Positions 1 through 7,513 of a stretch of 64,000 nt of DNA are shown here, piece by piece. The stretch's first letter is position 1. Each line of letters opens with the position of its first letter. The DNA comes from Chitinimonas_A lacunae. GTDB taxonomy: Bacteria; Pseudomonadota; Gammaproteobacteria; Burkholderiales; Chitinimonadaceae. The position numbers and the translations under genes are program-made. The notes under the pieces were generated by a model. The model saw only the letters and a list, made by a program, of their open reading frames with translations. It made no database searches and had not been told where the DNA came from. The DNA is taken from contig NZ_JBHSBU010000001.1 in NCBI RefSeq assembly GCF_042650885.1, positions 248,001 through 312,000 of the forward strand, read 5' to 3'.

Positions 1-1
1 G

Positions 2-199
2 AATTGGTCTAGGGATTCTGGATTGACAACTAATCTTGATCAATTCAATGATGTGTATCAATACACCAGAGATGAATTTACGGCTGCCTCTGAAACCTGG
101 ACAGGAAAAAGAGCAGCAAAGTATGGTTTCGAGCCAGAAGAGGTTATTGTTCGGCGGAACAATGTGTCTGTAATATTTGGAAGTTCCGGGAAGAGATAG
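2..199 (+). CDS. C-terminal tip of a polymorphic (Rhs-type) toxin, cut by the window edge
   Basis: An open frame enters from the left edge and ends with TAG at 197-199, giving about 65 residues (starts NWSRDSGL, ends FGSSGKR). It is AT-rich compared with the rest of the window and is followed 8 bases later by a small gene with a very strong ribosome binding site. This tip-plus-immunity arrangement, together with Rhs YD-repeat DNA just downstream, suggests a toxin C-terminus. I do not recognise the toxin fold, and its activity is unknown. Confidence 0.5.
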   Translation, partial: NWSRDSGLTTNLDQFNDVYQYTRDEFTAASETWTGKRAAKYGFEPEEVIVRRNNVSVIFGSSGKR

Positions 200-207
200 G
201 AGGGGGT

Positions 208-456
208 ATGAGCAAGAAAAAATATCGCTGCCACTTTTTAGTGAGTGGGGTTTCTGAGAATGCAGGAAGATTCGATTTTGATGGGACGGCTGCTGTCAGG
301 GTTGATGAAGGTGAGCTTTTAGAAGAAAATTATTTGTATAATAGATTTCGCGGTATGGCCTTAAAGGCTTTTTATGAAATGGCGGTTCCGAAGGAAAATT
401 ATGGAGTTCTAAGTGAAATCGTGGTGAGTATTTCCAAGGTGGAGGAGATAAAATAA
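208..456 (+). CDS. Putative immunity protein for the adjacent toxin tip (82 aa)
   Basis: This is a small acidic protein without signal peptide or membrane segment. The start is well supported by AGGAGGGGG just before the ATG, and the upstream toxin-like frame stops 8 bases earlier, so the two are probably translated together. The low GC content, small size and position directly behind a toxin tip are typical of polymorphic toxin immunity genes, which bind and neutralise the cognate toxin in the cytoplasm. I do not recognise the family, so the role is inferred from context only. Confidence 0.55.
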   Translation: MSKKKYRCHFLVSGVSENAGRFDFDGTAAVRVDEGELLEENYLYNRFRGMALKAFYEMAVPKENYGVLSEIVVSISKVEEIK

Positions 457-536
457 ATTATCGCTGCCGCCGTATAATGAATGGGATCTCTTCGAGTGGG
501 TAATATTTACTCAGGAAGCGATTAATACTTGCGGTC

Positions 537-1075
537 GGCCTTGTTGCATAACCCCCCGACTCCAGGGTTGAAGCCGGTTGTAAGCTGGCAGCATGAAGCC
601 ATCCAAGCCCCGCTACCGCACGACGAATTGGTCCGCCTACAACCGAAGCCTGCAAGCGAGGGGCGATGTCACGATCTGGTTTTCGCCGGACCTTGCCTGG
701 CATAGCAATGAGCGTCCAGGTCAGGCGGGCGCCCCGACGCGCTACCGCGATCAAGCCATTCAAATCATGCTGACGTTGAAGGTGCTGTTCCAGCAGGGAC
801 TGCGCCAAGTCCGCGGGCTCACGTGCAGCCTGGTGCGCATGATGAATCTGGCGTGGTCGGTGCCGTGTTACAGCACGGTCAGCCGGCGGCAGGGCAAGCT
901 GGCGGTACAGATTCCGGTGCGACGTCGTGCCGAGCCGCTGCATCTGCTGGTGGACAGCACCGGCATCAAGATTCACGGTGAGGGCGAATGGAAGGTCAAG
1001 CAACACGGGCCGGAGTACCGACGCGGCTGGCGCAAAGTGCATCTGGCCGTCAATGCCGATACGCAGGAGGGCCGG
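537..1075 (+). mobile_element. 5' remnant of an IS5-family insertion sequence
   Basis: The segment starts with an IS5-like terminus (GGCCTTGTTGCATAAC at 537-552), about 55 bases before a transposase start codon at 593. The right half of the element is missing: transposase similarity stops near 1070 and runs straight into Rhs DNA. No right inverted repeat was seen. The outer boundary is approximate. Confidence 0.65.
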
Positions 1076-1717
1076 GTGGAACTGGTCAGCGGCCCGACGA
1101 TGGCGGTGCAGTATCTGTACGATGCGCGTGCCAACCGCCGGGCCATCTTTGCGATGGAGCGGGAGAACCATGGCTGGACCGGTCAGGCGTCGTGGTACGA
1201 CTACGACGGTTGGGGCCGTGAGACGGTGGAGGCCGGCACGCTTCGGTCGGTCACGCAGCACGGTGTGAGCCGAACGGTGATCCGGGCCACCGACAAGCGC
1301 GACCGCTGGGATGAGCTGGGGCCCGAGATGGCGCTGCGCCGCGTGGCAGGCCAGCAGGTGATGTTTGGCGCCGGTCGGCAGGTGATCGATGGACGAGAGG
1401 GCAGCCATGGCATCGGTGTGACCCCTGCCGAGATCACCTACGACGGCAGCGGGATGCGTCGCAAGACGGTCACGGACAGCAGCGGCCAGAAGACGGTCTA
1501 CCAGTACGATGGTCTGGGCCGGCTGATCGAATCGGGGCTCGAGCGCGGCGAGCGCTCGGTTAACCGACGGCTGTACGACAGCCTGGGCCGGTCCATGCAG
1601 GAAGAGACGGTGCAGTACCGTGCCGACGGCAGCGTGGCGCGACGGATGATCGGCTTTAGCTGGTACGACGCCGAGGACCGGGTGGTGTTCCAACTGAACC
1701 GTCAGGGCGGGGCGTAG
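593..1717 (+). pseudogene. Chimeric open frame: truncated IS5 transposase fused in frame to Rhs repeats
   Basis: Residues 1 to about 158 are the N-terminal half of an IS5-type DDE transposase, including the first catalytic aspartate in LLVDSTGIKIHGEGEWKVK and the WRKVHLAVNADT segment. The rest of the catalytic domain is absent. From about residue 160 the protein becomes Rhs/YD-repeat material (YLYDARANR, YDYDGWGRET, YQYDGLGRLIESG, YDSLGRSMQEE). The frame ends at an in-frame TAG (1715-1717), but Rhs-like coding continues in the same frame beyond it. The product cannot be a working transposase or toxin; whether the fusion is translated is unknown. Confidence 0.8.
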
Positions 1718-1818
1718 ATCCGCTCGGATCGGCCCACGCTCAGCCGTCACGAGGACGGGACCGTCAACCCGGGCTCGATCTATGTAAAGGCTGGGGAGGA
1801 GTCTGCGACCCGCTATAC
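1080..1818 (+). pseudogene. Internal fragment of an Rhs (YD-repeat) protein gene
   Basis: Rhs proteins are large secreted shells of YD repeats that carry a C-terminal toxin. Here only about 245 codons remain. The left end is lost at the IS5 junction, a TAG interrupts the frame at 1715-1717, and the same frame continues (RSDRPTLSRHEDGTVNPGS) until the IS481-type element at 1819, where its stop lies inside the inverted repeat (TGTTTAG). Three separate lesions show a decayed gene. It may be the remainder of the shell that once carried the toxin tip at the left edge, although the order would require rearrangement. Confidence 0.75.
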
Positions 1819-1841
1819 TGTTTAGTCCCGGCATTTGATGG
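1819..1841 (+). repeat. Left terminal inverted repeat of the IS481-type element
   Basis: The 23 bases are the exact reverse complement of 2798-2820. The repeat lies about 34 bases upstream of the transposase start. Confidence 0.9.
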
Positions 1842-2820
1842 TGCAATCTTTTCTCATCACTGGAAGGAAGCACTATGGGCCAGGTTCTACACGGAAGCGC
1901 CACAACGACAGAGGCAATCCGTCGAGCAATACAAAATAGTCAAGAGAGTCTGAGAGCACTGTCCAAGCGGTACGGCATCAATCAGAAGACTGTTGCCAAG
2001 TGGAAGAAGCGAACCTCAGTCGCTGATCTGCCCACCGGCCCCAAAAAGTCTTGCTCAAGCGTTCTGTCAGCCGAGGAGGAGGCAACCATCATTGCCTTTC
2101 GCCAGCACACATTGCTGCCCCTGGATGATTGCCTCTACACCCTACAACCGATGATGCCGCATCTGACGCGCTCATCTCTGCACCGATGTCTTCAGCGCCA
2201 CGGCATCTCGAGACTGCCTCAAGTCGAGGGTAGCAAGCCGGTCAAGAAGCGGTTCAAAAGCTACCCGATCGGCTACTTCCATATCGACATCGCCGAGATG
2301 CAGACGGCCGAGGGTAAGCTCTATCTCTTTGTTGCGATTGATCGCACCTCCAAGTTCACTTTCACCGAACTCCATACCAAAGCCGGAAAAATGATTGCTG
2401 CACAGTTCCTGCGCAACTTGATCGAGGCGGTGCCCTACACCATCCATACAGTGCTCACCGATAACGGCATCCAATTCACGAACCGCCATTGTGATCAATA
2501 CGCTTTCCAGCACATTTTTGATCGCGTCTGCGACGAGCATGCCGTTGATCATCGACTGACCAAGGTCAAACATCCTTGGACCAATGGGCAGGTCGAGCGA
2601 ATGAACCGGACTATCAAGGACGCCACTGTTAAGCGCTTTCATTACGACGATCATGCGCAACTGCGACGACACCTAATCGATTTCATCAATGCCTATAACT
2701 TCGGACGAAGGCTCAAGACTCTCAAAGGGCTGACGCCCTACGAATTCATCTGCAAACAGTGGACTTCTGAGCCACATCGCTTCAGGGTTGATCCGATCCA
2801 TCAAATGCCGGGACTAAACA
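1819..2820 (+). mobile_element. Complete IS481-family insertion sequence (1002 bp)
   Basis: The element is bounded by a perfect 23-base inverted repeat, left at 1819-1841 and right at 2798-2820, beginning TGTTTAGTCCCGGCATTTG. One transposase gene fills it. No direct target duplication is visible: the left flank reads CTATAC and the right flank CCTAGG. This suggests a rearrangement after insertion or loss of one flank. The left end interrupts the Rhs fragment. Confidence 0.85.
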
Positions 2821-2825
2821 CCTAG
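1875..2825 (+). CDS. IS481-family transposase (316 aa)
   Basis: The N-terminus is a helix-turn-helix (LSKRYGINQKTVAKWKKR, residues about 30-48), and the middle and C-terminus form an rve integrase core. Likely acidic residues are in FHIDIAEMQ, LTDNGIQF and the glutamate of NGQVERMNRTIKD. The length is normal for the family and the frame is uninterrupted, so the enzyme is probably active. The last sense codon straddles the right inverted repeat and the TAG stop (2823-2825) lies outside the element, so its C-terminus depends on where the element lands. Confidence 0.88.
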   Translation: MGQVLHGSATTTEAIRRAIQNSQESLRALSKRYGINQKTVAKWKKRTSVADLPTGPKKSCSSVLSAEEEATIIAFRQHTLLPLDDCLYTLQPMMPHLTRSSLHRCLQRHGISRLPQVEGSKPVKKRFKSYPIGYFHIDIAEMQTAEGKLYLFVAIDRTSKFTFTELHTKAGKMIAAQFLRNLIEAVPYTIHTVLTDNGIQFTNRHCDQYAFQHIFDRVCDEHAVDHRLTKVKHPWTNGQVERMNRTIKDATVKRFHYDDHAQLRRHLIDFINAYNFGRRLKTLKGLTPYEFICKQWTSEPHRFRVDPIHQMPGLNT

Positions 2826-2850
2826 GCTCCGCGTGCCTTTCAGCCAAAGT

Positions 2851-2867
2851 GCATAACACGCTTTAGG
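2851..2867 (+). repeat. 17-base motif shared with 24062-24078
   Basis: GCATAACACGCTTTAGG occurs here and, with one mismatch, at 24062-24078. Both copies lie beside toxin/immunity-like DNA. The reverse complement resembles an insertion-sequence terminus, so these may be footprints of the same lost element. No transposase is attached to either copy. Confidence 0.45.
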
Positions 2868-2952
2868 GGGGATTTTTTAGATATCTTTAAATAATGCCGG
2901 AAAATTGCGCATGCTCTATGCCTAGAGAATTTAAACAGTAAGTGATGCTTAA

Positions 2953-3711
2953 TTACCTTGGCCTCTCTTTCCCACTCCCCATCTCCCCATACCGTGCCTG
3001 CACCTGCTGATAAGCACGGCTTTTCAGTACCTCCTCCGCTTTCTGCTGCAATTGACGAATGGTTTCGTCGCCGACAGCCAAGTTGCAGGCGATATAGCTA
3101 TCGATCTCATGCAGGCGCAGTGCCACTTTGAGTTGTTTCTGGTTAAGCCGTGCCTCGTGGTGGCCGACGATGTCGTGGGTGGCCCAGAGGTCGATGCTGC
3201 CTTGATTGAGCAGTTTGAATAGTGCAGTCGGAGTGGCCTCGACTATCGGGGAGATGCCGCGTCGTTCCAATTCGCTTTGCAGGGCCGAGCCGCGCATGAC
3301 GCCGATGCGGTAACGCTGTGCCTCGTCCAGATTGGCCAGCAACGGCACCCGATTGGGAACCGCCAGCAGTGTATAAGCACCACGATAAAGGGGGCCTATC
3401 CATTTAAACGACTGCTCCCGCTCCGGTGTGCGGCTGGTGGGAACCAGGCAGCTGTTCGGTTCCGCCTTGGTCAGCTCAAGTGCCCGTTTGAACGGGTAAA
3501 AGCGCGGGACCATCGGCCAGCCGAGTTGGTGCCAGACCAATTCGGTCAGGTCGAGCATCAGACCACGACGGGTCGGATTGCCGTCGCTGTAGGACAGCGG
3601 CGGATACGCCACGCTATTGATCTGCAAAGGCGGCTCGGCACCTGGCAGCAGGGTGCTGGTCAGCAGAAGGCTGGCTGCCAGCAGCCGACGAGACAAACGA
3701 AGAGGAGACAT
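2953..3711 (-). CDS. Periplasmic solute-binding protein, family 3 type (252 aa)
   Basis: The N-terminus is a cleavable-type signal peptide (RRLLAASLLLTSTLLPGAEP, residues 8-27). The mature part has the features of the amino-acid/polar-solute binding fold: NSVAYPPLSYSDG near the start, LDLTELVWHQLGWP, and GVMRGSALQSELERRG in the middle. No ABC permease or ATPase is adjacent, so it may be an orphan receptor or feed a transporter encoded elsewhere. It lies 15 bases behind the LysR-type regulator gene on the same strand and is probably co-transcribed with it. The ligand cannot be predicted. Confidence 0.8.
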   Translation of the reverse strand: MSPLRLSRRLLAASLLLTSTLLPGAEPPLQINSVAYPPLSYSDGNPTRRGLMLDLTELVWHQLGWPMVPRFYPFKRALELTKAEPNSCLVPTSRTPEREQSFKWIGPLYRGAYTLLAVPNRVPLLANLDEAQRYRIGVMRGSALQSELERRGISPIVEATPTALFKLLNQGSIDLWATHDIVGHHEARLNQKQLKVALRLHEIDSYIACNLAVGDETIRQLQQKAEEVLKSRAYQQVQARYGEMGSGKERPR

Positions 3712-3726
3712 CAGGGTGGGCGATGC

Positions 3727-4683
3727 TCAGCGCAGCACCGGAGCTGGCGTCGGGCTGCTGGTGGCCAGTGCCGGAGTAGCCAGCGCCCGCAGCCGTGGTG
3801 CGAACAATTCCTCGATCCAACTGGCGAAGGCCTGAATCCGCCGCGACAGATGGCGCCGGTAGGAATAGCACAGCGACAAAGGCAAGGGCGCCGCTCGCCA
3901 GCGCGGCAGGATTTCCACCAACTCGCCGCTGTCGAGATAGTCAGCCACGTCGTGCACCGGTACCTGGATCAGACCCAGTCCCGCCCGGGCACAGTCGATA
4001 TAGGCATCGATATGGTTGACCGTGACCGGTCCTTGCAGCACCAGCGTGCGACATTCGCCGTTTTCCAGGTATTCCCACTCGCGCACTTTACCGGTCGCCG
4101 GCTGGAGATAGCGGACCGCCAGATGCCGACTCAGATCGGCCGGTTCGCGTGGCGTTCCGTAGCGCGACAGATAGCGGGGACTGGCGTAGTTGCCCTGGGC
4201 CAGCAGCCCGATCGGCCGGTCCATCAGGCGGTCGTCGCAGGGCGCGCCGATGCGCAGGGCGCAGTCGATGCCGGCGTGGATCAGGTCGAGCGGCCGGTCG
4301 AGCATGTCGAGTTCGAGATCGATCTCGGGGTAACGGGTCAGAAATTCGGGGAGTGCCGGCAACAGCACCCGCCGCCCCAAGCGCCCGGGTACCTTGACCC
4401 GCAACTGGCCATGCGGTGGCGCATCGGCCTGGCGGAACAGGGTGTCGGCTTCTTCAAGGTCGGAAAGCAGACGCTGGCAGCGTTCGTAATAGGCCAGGCC
4501 GTCCGGGGTCAGTTCGACATGGCGGGTGGTGCGGCTGAGCAGCCGGGTACCCAGGCGGTCTTCAAGCTGCTGGATGGTGATCGAGGCCGCCGGCCGCGAA
4601 ATCCGCATGGCGTCAGCGGCGCGGGTGAAACTGCCGTATTCGCTGACGCGGACAAATAGCTGCATGGCTTGGATGCGATCCAT
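3727..4683 (-). CDS. LysR-family transcriptional regulator (318 aa)
   Basis: The N-terminal winged helix-turn-helix (residues about 3-60) includes FVRVSEYGSFTRAADAM and PAASITIQQLEDRLGTRLLSR, which are diagnostic for the family. The rest is a periplasmic-binding-like effector domain. I chose the ATG at 4683 rather than the longer frame to 4710 because it has GGAAGGAGGG seven bases upstream and aligns with usual LysR starts. The C-terminal 30 residues are proline/alanine-rich and longer than usual. It probably regulates the solute-binding gene that follows or a target elsewhere; no divergent partner gene is present. Confidence 0.88.
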   Translation of the reverse strand: MDRIQAMQLFVRVSEYGSFTRAADAMRISRPAASITIQQLEDRLGTRLLSRTTRHVELTPDGLAYYERCQRLLSDLEEADTLFRQADAPPHGQLRVKVPGRLGRRVLLPALPEFLTRYPEIDLELDMLDRPLDLIHAGIDCALRIGAPCDDRLMDRPIGLLAQGNYASPRYLSRYGTPREPADLSRHLAVRYLQPATGKVREWEYLENGECRTLVLQGPVTVNHIDAYIDCARAGLGLIQVPVHDVADYLDSGELVEILPRWRAAPLPLSLCYSYRRHLSRRIQAFASWIEELFAPRLRALATPALATSSPTPAPVLR

Positions 4684-4935
4684 GACGCCCTCCTTCCTCA
4701 ATTCGGCCAACTACTTAGTAATTAGATTTAATGGATTTTCTCACCACGCCAACACAGTGACGTGCCGGGCGCTGCTTTTATCTAAGCCTCTATAAACCGG
4801 TTCAACAAGCCAAAGCGTACGCCAAGCTCAGGATAGGCTGAGGCCGTCTTGCTAACACATTTACTATCCTGGTAAACAAAATAGCAGAAAGGAAGTACAT
4901 CCTTGCCACCTAAGCAATTTCAAACGAAGGATAAA

Positions 4936-4962
4936 AAAGAGCCGTCATCACAACGGCTCTTT
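4936..4962. terminator. Bidirectional Rho-independent terminator
   Basis: A perfect 10-base stem (AAAGAGCCGT / ACGGCTCTTT) with a 7-base loop is flanked by A and T runs. It lies 39 bases beyond the stop of the leftward GNAT gene and gives that transcript a U-rich tail. The region from 4684 to 4935 contains the regulator's promoter and no gene. Confidence 0.85.
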
Positions 4963-4968
4963 TCACTT

Positions 4969-4998
4969 TTCAGTGGCTGACAGTTCAGTGGCTGACAG
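4969..4998. repeat. Tandem 15-base duplication
   Basis: TTCAGTGGCTGACAG is repeated twice head to tail, immediately before the stop codon of the GNAT gene (5001). It probably arose by local slippage between terminator and gene. Confidence 0.8.
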
Positions 4999-5000
4999 CT

Positions 5001-5963
5001 TCAGCAACTCCGAATCGCCGCCGCGCCCACTTCAGGCCGCCGCCGAGGCGGCAGGCCGGACAGCGGCGGCAGTTGCGCATTCTGGTGCAGGGTCTGGGCG
5101 ATCGGGCAGCGCAGGGTCAGCGGTCGCGCGTCAAAGCCGCGCTCAAGCAGGGCGTACCAGCCGGCACCGGGTGCCGGGGCCAGGCCGGCGAAGACATAGC
5201 CGGCCGGTGCCAGTCGTGCCAGGGCTTCGTCAAAGCCTTGATCGAGCCGCAGACGCACATGGATCAGCCAGTTGCCCGGCAACAGCGCAATCTGGGCCAG
5301 GCTGGCCGCTTCGACCCGCTCCAGCGTCACTTCGACCCGCTCACCGTGGCGGCGTACCTGCATCGGCGTGTCGAGCGGTGCCGGGGCGGCGCTACCGCTG
5401 CCGAAATGGCGGGTCAGCGACTCGGCCCATTGGGCATATTCGGCCGGCCAGTCGAGTGCCGGCAGCGGCCGATGGCCCGGCCGCAGCGTCTGACAGCCCA
5501 GCACCACGCTCTCGCGCCAGGCATTGCCATAGGGCGAGCTGACATAGTCAAGCAGCAGGCCGGTGGTCTGGAAACCCAGCGTCCGCGCCAACTGCTGGCT
5601 ATGGGTATAGGACGAGACCTGCTTGATGGTCAGGGTATCGAGCCCAAGTTCGCGCGCATGGCCGCACAGCAACTGACCGAGCGTGGTGGCGATACCGCGT
5701 CCGCGTGCATCGGGATGGACCGCATTGAGCGCCAGCTCGGCGCTGCCCGGGTCTTGCGGATCGCGGCACAGTGCCGAATGGCCGACCACCCGCTCGCCGT
5801 CGAGCGCCAGGGCCGAGTACCAGTCGCCCTGGGCATTGTGCTGGCTGATCATCGCCGGCAGGTAAAGGTCGGGGTAGACATAGTGTTCGCCGTAGACGGC
5901 CCGGAACAGCTCGCTGACCGAGGCCGCATCGGCGGCGGTGAAATGGCGCCATTGCAGATTCAT
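5001..5963 (-). CDS. GNAT-family N-acetyltransferase (320 aa)
   Basis: Residues about 1-160 are a GNAT fold. The acetyl-CoA loop is in VHPDARGRGIATTLGQLL (about 83-100), and it is followed by HSQQLARTLGFQTTG, the usual helix-strand after the binding site. The remaining 160 residues form a second region without a clear motif, possibly a degenerate second GNAT. The start overlaps the stop of the PaaK-like gene by 4 bases (ATGA), so the two are translationally coupled. In this context the acetyl or acyl acceptor is probably an intermediate or product of the Lux-like cluster; the substrate is unknown. Confidence 0.82.
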   Translation of the reverse strand: MNLQWRHFTAADAASVSELFRAVYGEHYVYPDLYLPAMISQHNAQGDWYSALALDGERVVGHSALCRDPQDPGSAELALNAVHPDARGRGIATTLGQLLCGHARELGLDTLTIKQVSSYTHSQQLARTLGFQTTGLLLDYVSSPYGNAWRESVVLGCQTLRPGHRPLPALDWPAEYAQWAESLTRHFGSGSAAPAPLDTPMQVRRHGERVEVTLERVEAASLAQIALLPGNWLIHVRLRLDQGFDEALARLAPAGYVFAGLAPAPGAGWYALLERGFDARPLTLRCPIAQTLHQNAQLPPLSGLPPRRRPEVGAAAIRSC

Positions 5964-7321
5964 GCCACCACCTCCTGTGCTGCCATCTGATAGTCGCGCC
6001 GGTCCACCACCCGCAACAACTTACCCGAGCGTGGATGCAGCGCGAGTTTTGCGGCCGAGCAGGCTTCGACCGACCAGATCAGCTCACCGCTGGTGCGCAG
6101 GGCCTGGAGTTCGGGATAGTGGGTCAGCAGCGCTGCCGACAGCGACTGGGTCAGCGCTTCAGCCGTGGTGCAGCCGTCCGCTTCCCAACGCAGCGTCAGC
6201 CGGTCGGCGCTGCCGCTGCGCTCGATCCATAACTGCCAGGGCCGCTCGCCGGCCAGTTCGCGCACCCGCTGGCCGATTTCATCGGGGAACAGCGACAGCG
6301 TGCCGACGCGAATCCGGTGGCTCTGACTGGCCCGGCCGCACAGGACAAACTTGCGCCGAGGCGTGCCGGCGACTTCGGTCCAGGCAGCCAGATCGCCGAC
6401 CGGGTAGCGCAGCAGCGGCATCAGGGTCCGGGTCAGGTTCGTCACCACCAATACGCCGGTTCGGCCACATTCCTCAATCGGCTCACCGCTATGTTCATCG
6501 ACGATCTCAACCAACGTATCGCCGTCGAACACCCGATGTTCACCGAGCGTGCAGTCAGGCGCACTGGCACCGAGCAGCCCGGCATCGACGCTGGCGTAGC
6601 CGATCGAGGCAAAGCGGGCCTTGGGCAGCACGCGCTTCAGTTGCGGCAGTTGCGCGGCAAACAGGCTCTCGCCGCCGTACAGCACCGTGTTGACTTCAGG
6701 CAGGGTCAGGCCGTGGCGGTCGAGGTGGTCGGCAAAACGCAGCAATTGGGCCGGGACGCAGGCCAGCACGTTGATCCGGTAGCGGTGTATGGCTTCAGCC
6801 AGCGTGGCCGACTCCACTGCACCGGTAAACGGGAATTCGAGTACCGGCAGCGGGGCGTGCGCCAGGGCGCCGTGGATGAACAGAAAGCTGGTGTAGAGGT
6901 CCCCGGCAAAAAACAGATTGGCGACGCGGTCACCCGCTTGCAATTGGGCAGCCATGGCTTCACCGAAAGCCGTAACGAAATGGCGCCATTCCGAGCGGCG
7001 ATACACCGCCAGTTTGCCCTGACCGGTCGAGCCACCGGTCTTGAACACATGGGCGTCGTCAACGGCGCCGCTCAGCACCGGCCAGCCATCGAGCGATTCA
7101 CTGTCTTGCCAATAGTCGGCCGGGTCGGTCAACGGCAGATCGTGCAGTTGCCAGCCCTGCTCGGGCAGCGCGGCCAGACGGCGGGCGTAATACGGGGAGT
7201 GGTGGCGGGCATGGGCCACCAGTTGAGAGAGGGTAAGCATACGGCTAAGTCCGGATTTCACAGGGTGCGCAAGGCCCGGCCCGCTGGATTGTGTCCGAGG
7301 GCCGGGGCGCTGCGCGGTCAA
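5960..7321 (-). CDS. PaaK/LuxE-like adenylate-forming acyl activating enzyme (453 aa)
   Basis: The phosphate-binding loop is KTGGSTGQGK, followed by LYGGESL and GYASVDAGLLG, which match the phenylacetate-CoA ligase/LuxE branch of ANL enzymes. A C-terminal segment (LLRYPVGDLAAW, FVLCGRASQS, SLFPDEI) is the hinge and mobile domain. These enzymes activate a carboxylate as acyl-AMP and pass it to CoA or a protein. Two starts are possible: TTG at 7321 with AAGGAAA upstream, or ATG at 7240 (MLTLSQLVAHARHHSPYY), which fits family starts better. It leads a two-gene operon with the GNAT and follows the LuxC-LuxE gene after 192 bases. Confidence 0.78.
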   Translation of the reverse strand: MTAQRPGPRTQSSGPGLAHPVKSGLSRMLTLSQLVAHARHHSPYYARRLAALPEQGWQLHDLPLTDPADYWQDSESLDGWPVLSGAVDDAHVFKTGGSTGQGKLAVYRRSEWRHFVTAFGEAMAAQLQAGDRVANLFFAGDLYTSFLFIHGALAHAPLPVLEFPFTGAVESATLAEAIHRYRINVLACVPAQLLRFADHLDRHGLTLPEVNTVLYGGESLFAAQLPQLKRVLPKARFASIGYASVDAGLLGASAPDCTLGEHRVFDGDTLVEIVDEHSGEPIEECGRTGVLVVTNLTRTLMPLLRYPVGDLAAWTEVAGTPRRKFVLCGRASQSHRIRVGTLSLFPDEIGQRVRELAGERPWQLWIERSGSADRLTLRWEADGCTTAEALTQSLSAALLTHYPELQALRTSGELIWSVEACSAAKLALHPRSGKLLRVVDRRDYQMAAQEVVA

Positions 7322-7513
7322 GGAGGGGTTTCCTTAAATCGGGGAGCTGTTTTTATTATCCTGCTAAAGATACACAGTCCAATTTACAGCAGCATTCTTG
7401 CAGAATGATGATGGATGCAAGATCTGGTGCTGTATATATATATCGATTGACGCATTGGACCATGCAATGTTTAGCAATGTTTCCTTCGATTGAAAAAAAG
7501 GTTATTTACGGCA

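Noticed and set aside
458..1903. Long leftward open frame (481 codons) across the IS5-Rhs region
   Set aside because: It is the antisense of clear transposase and Rhs coding, rich in Arg, Pro and His as expected for a shadow of high-GC genes.
3277..4659. Rightward frame of 460 codons opposite the LysR and solute-binding genes
   Set aside because: Both genes on the other strand have full family motifs and ribosome sites; this frame has none.
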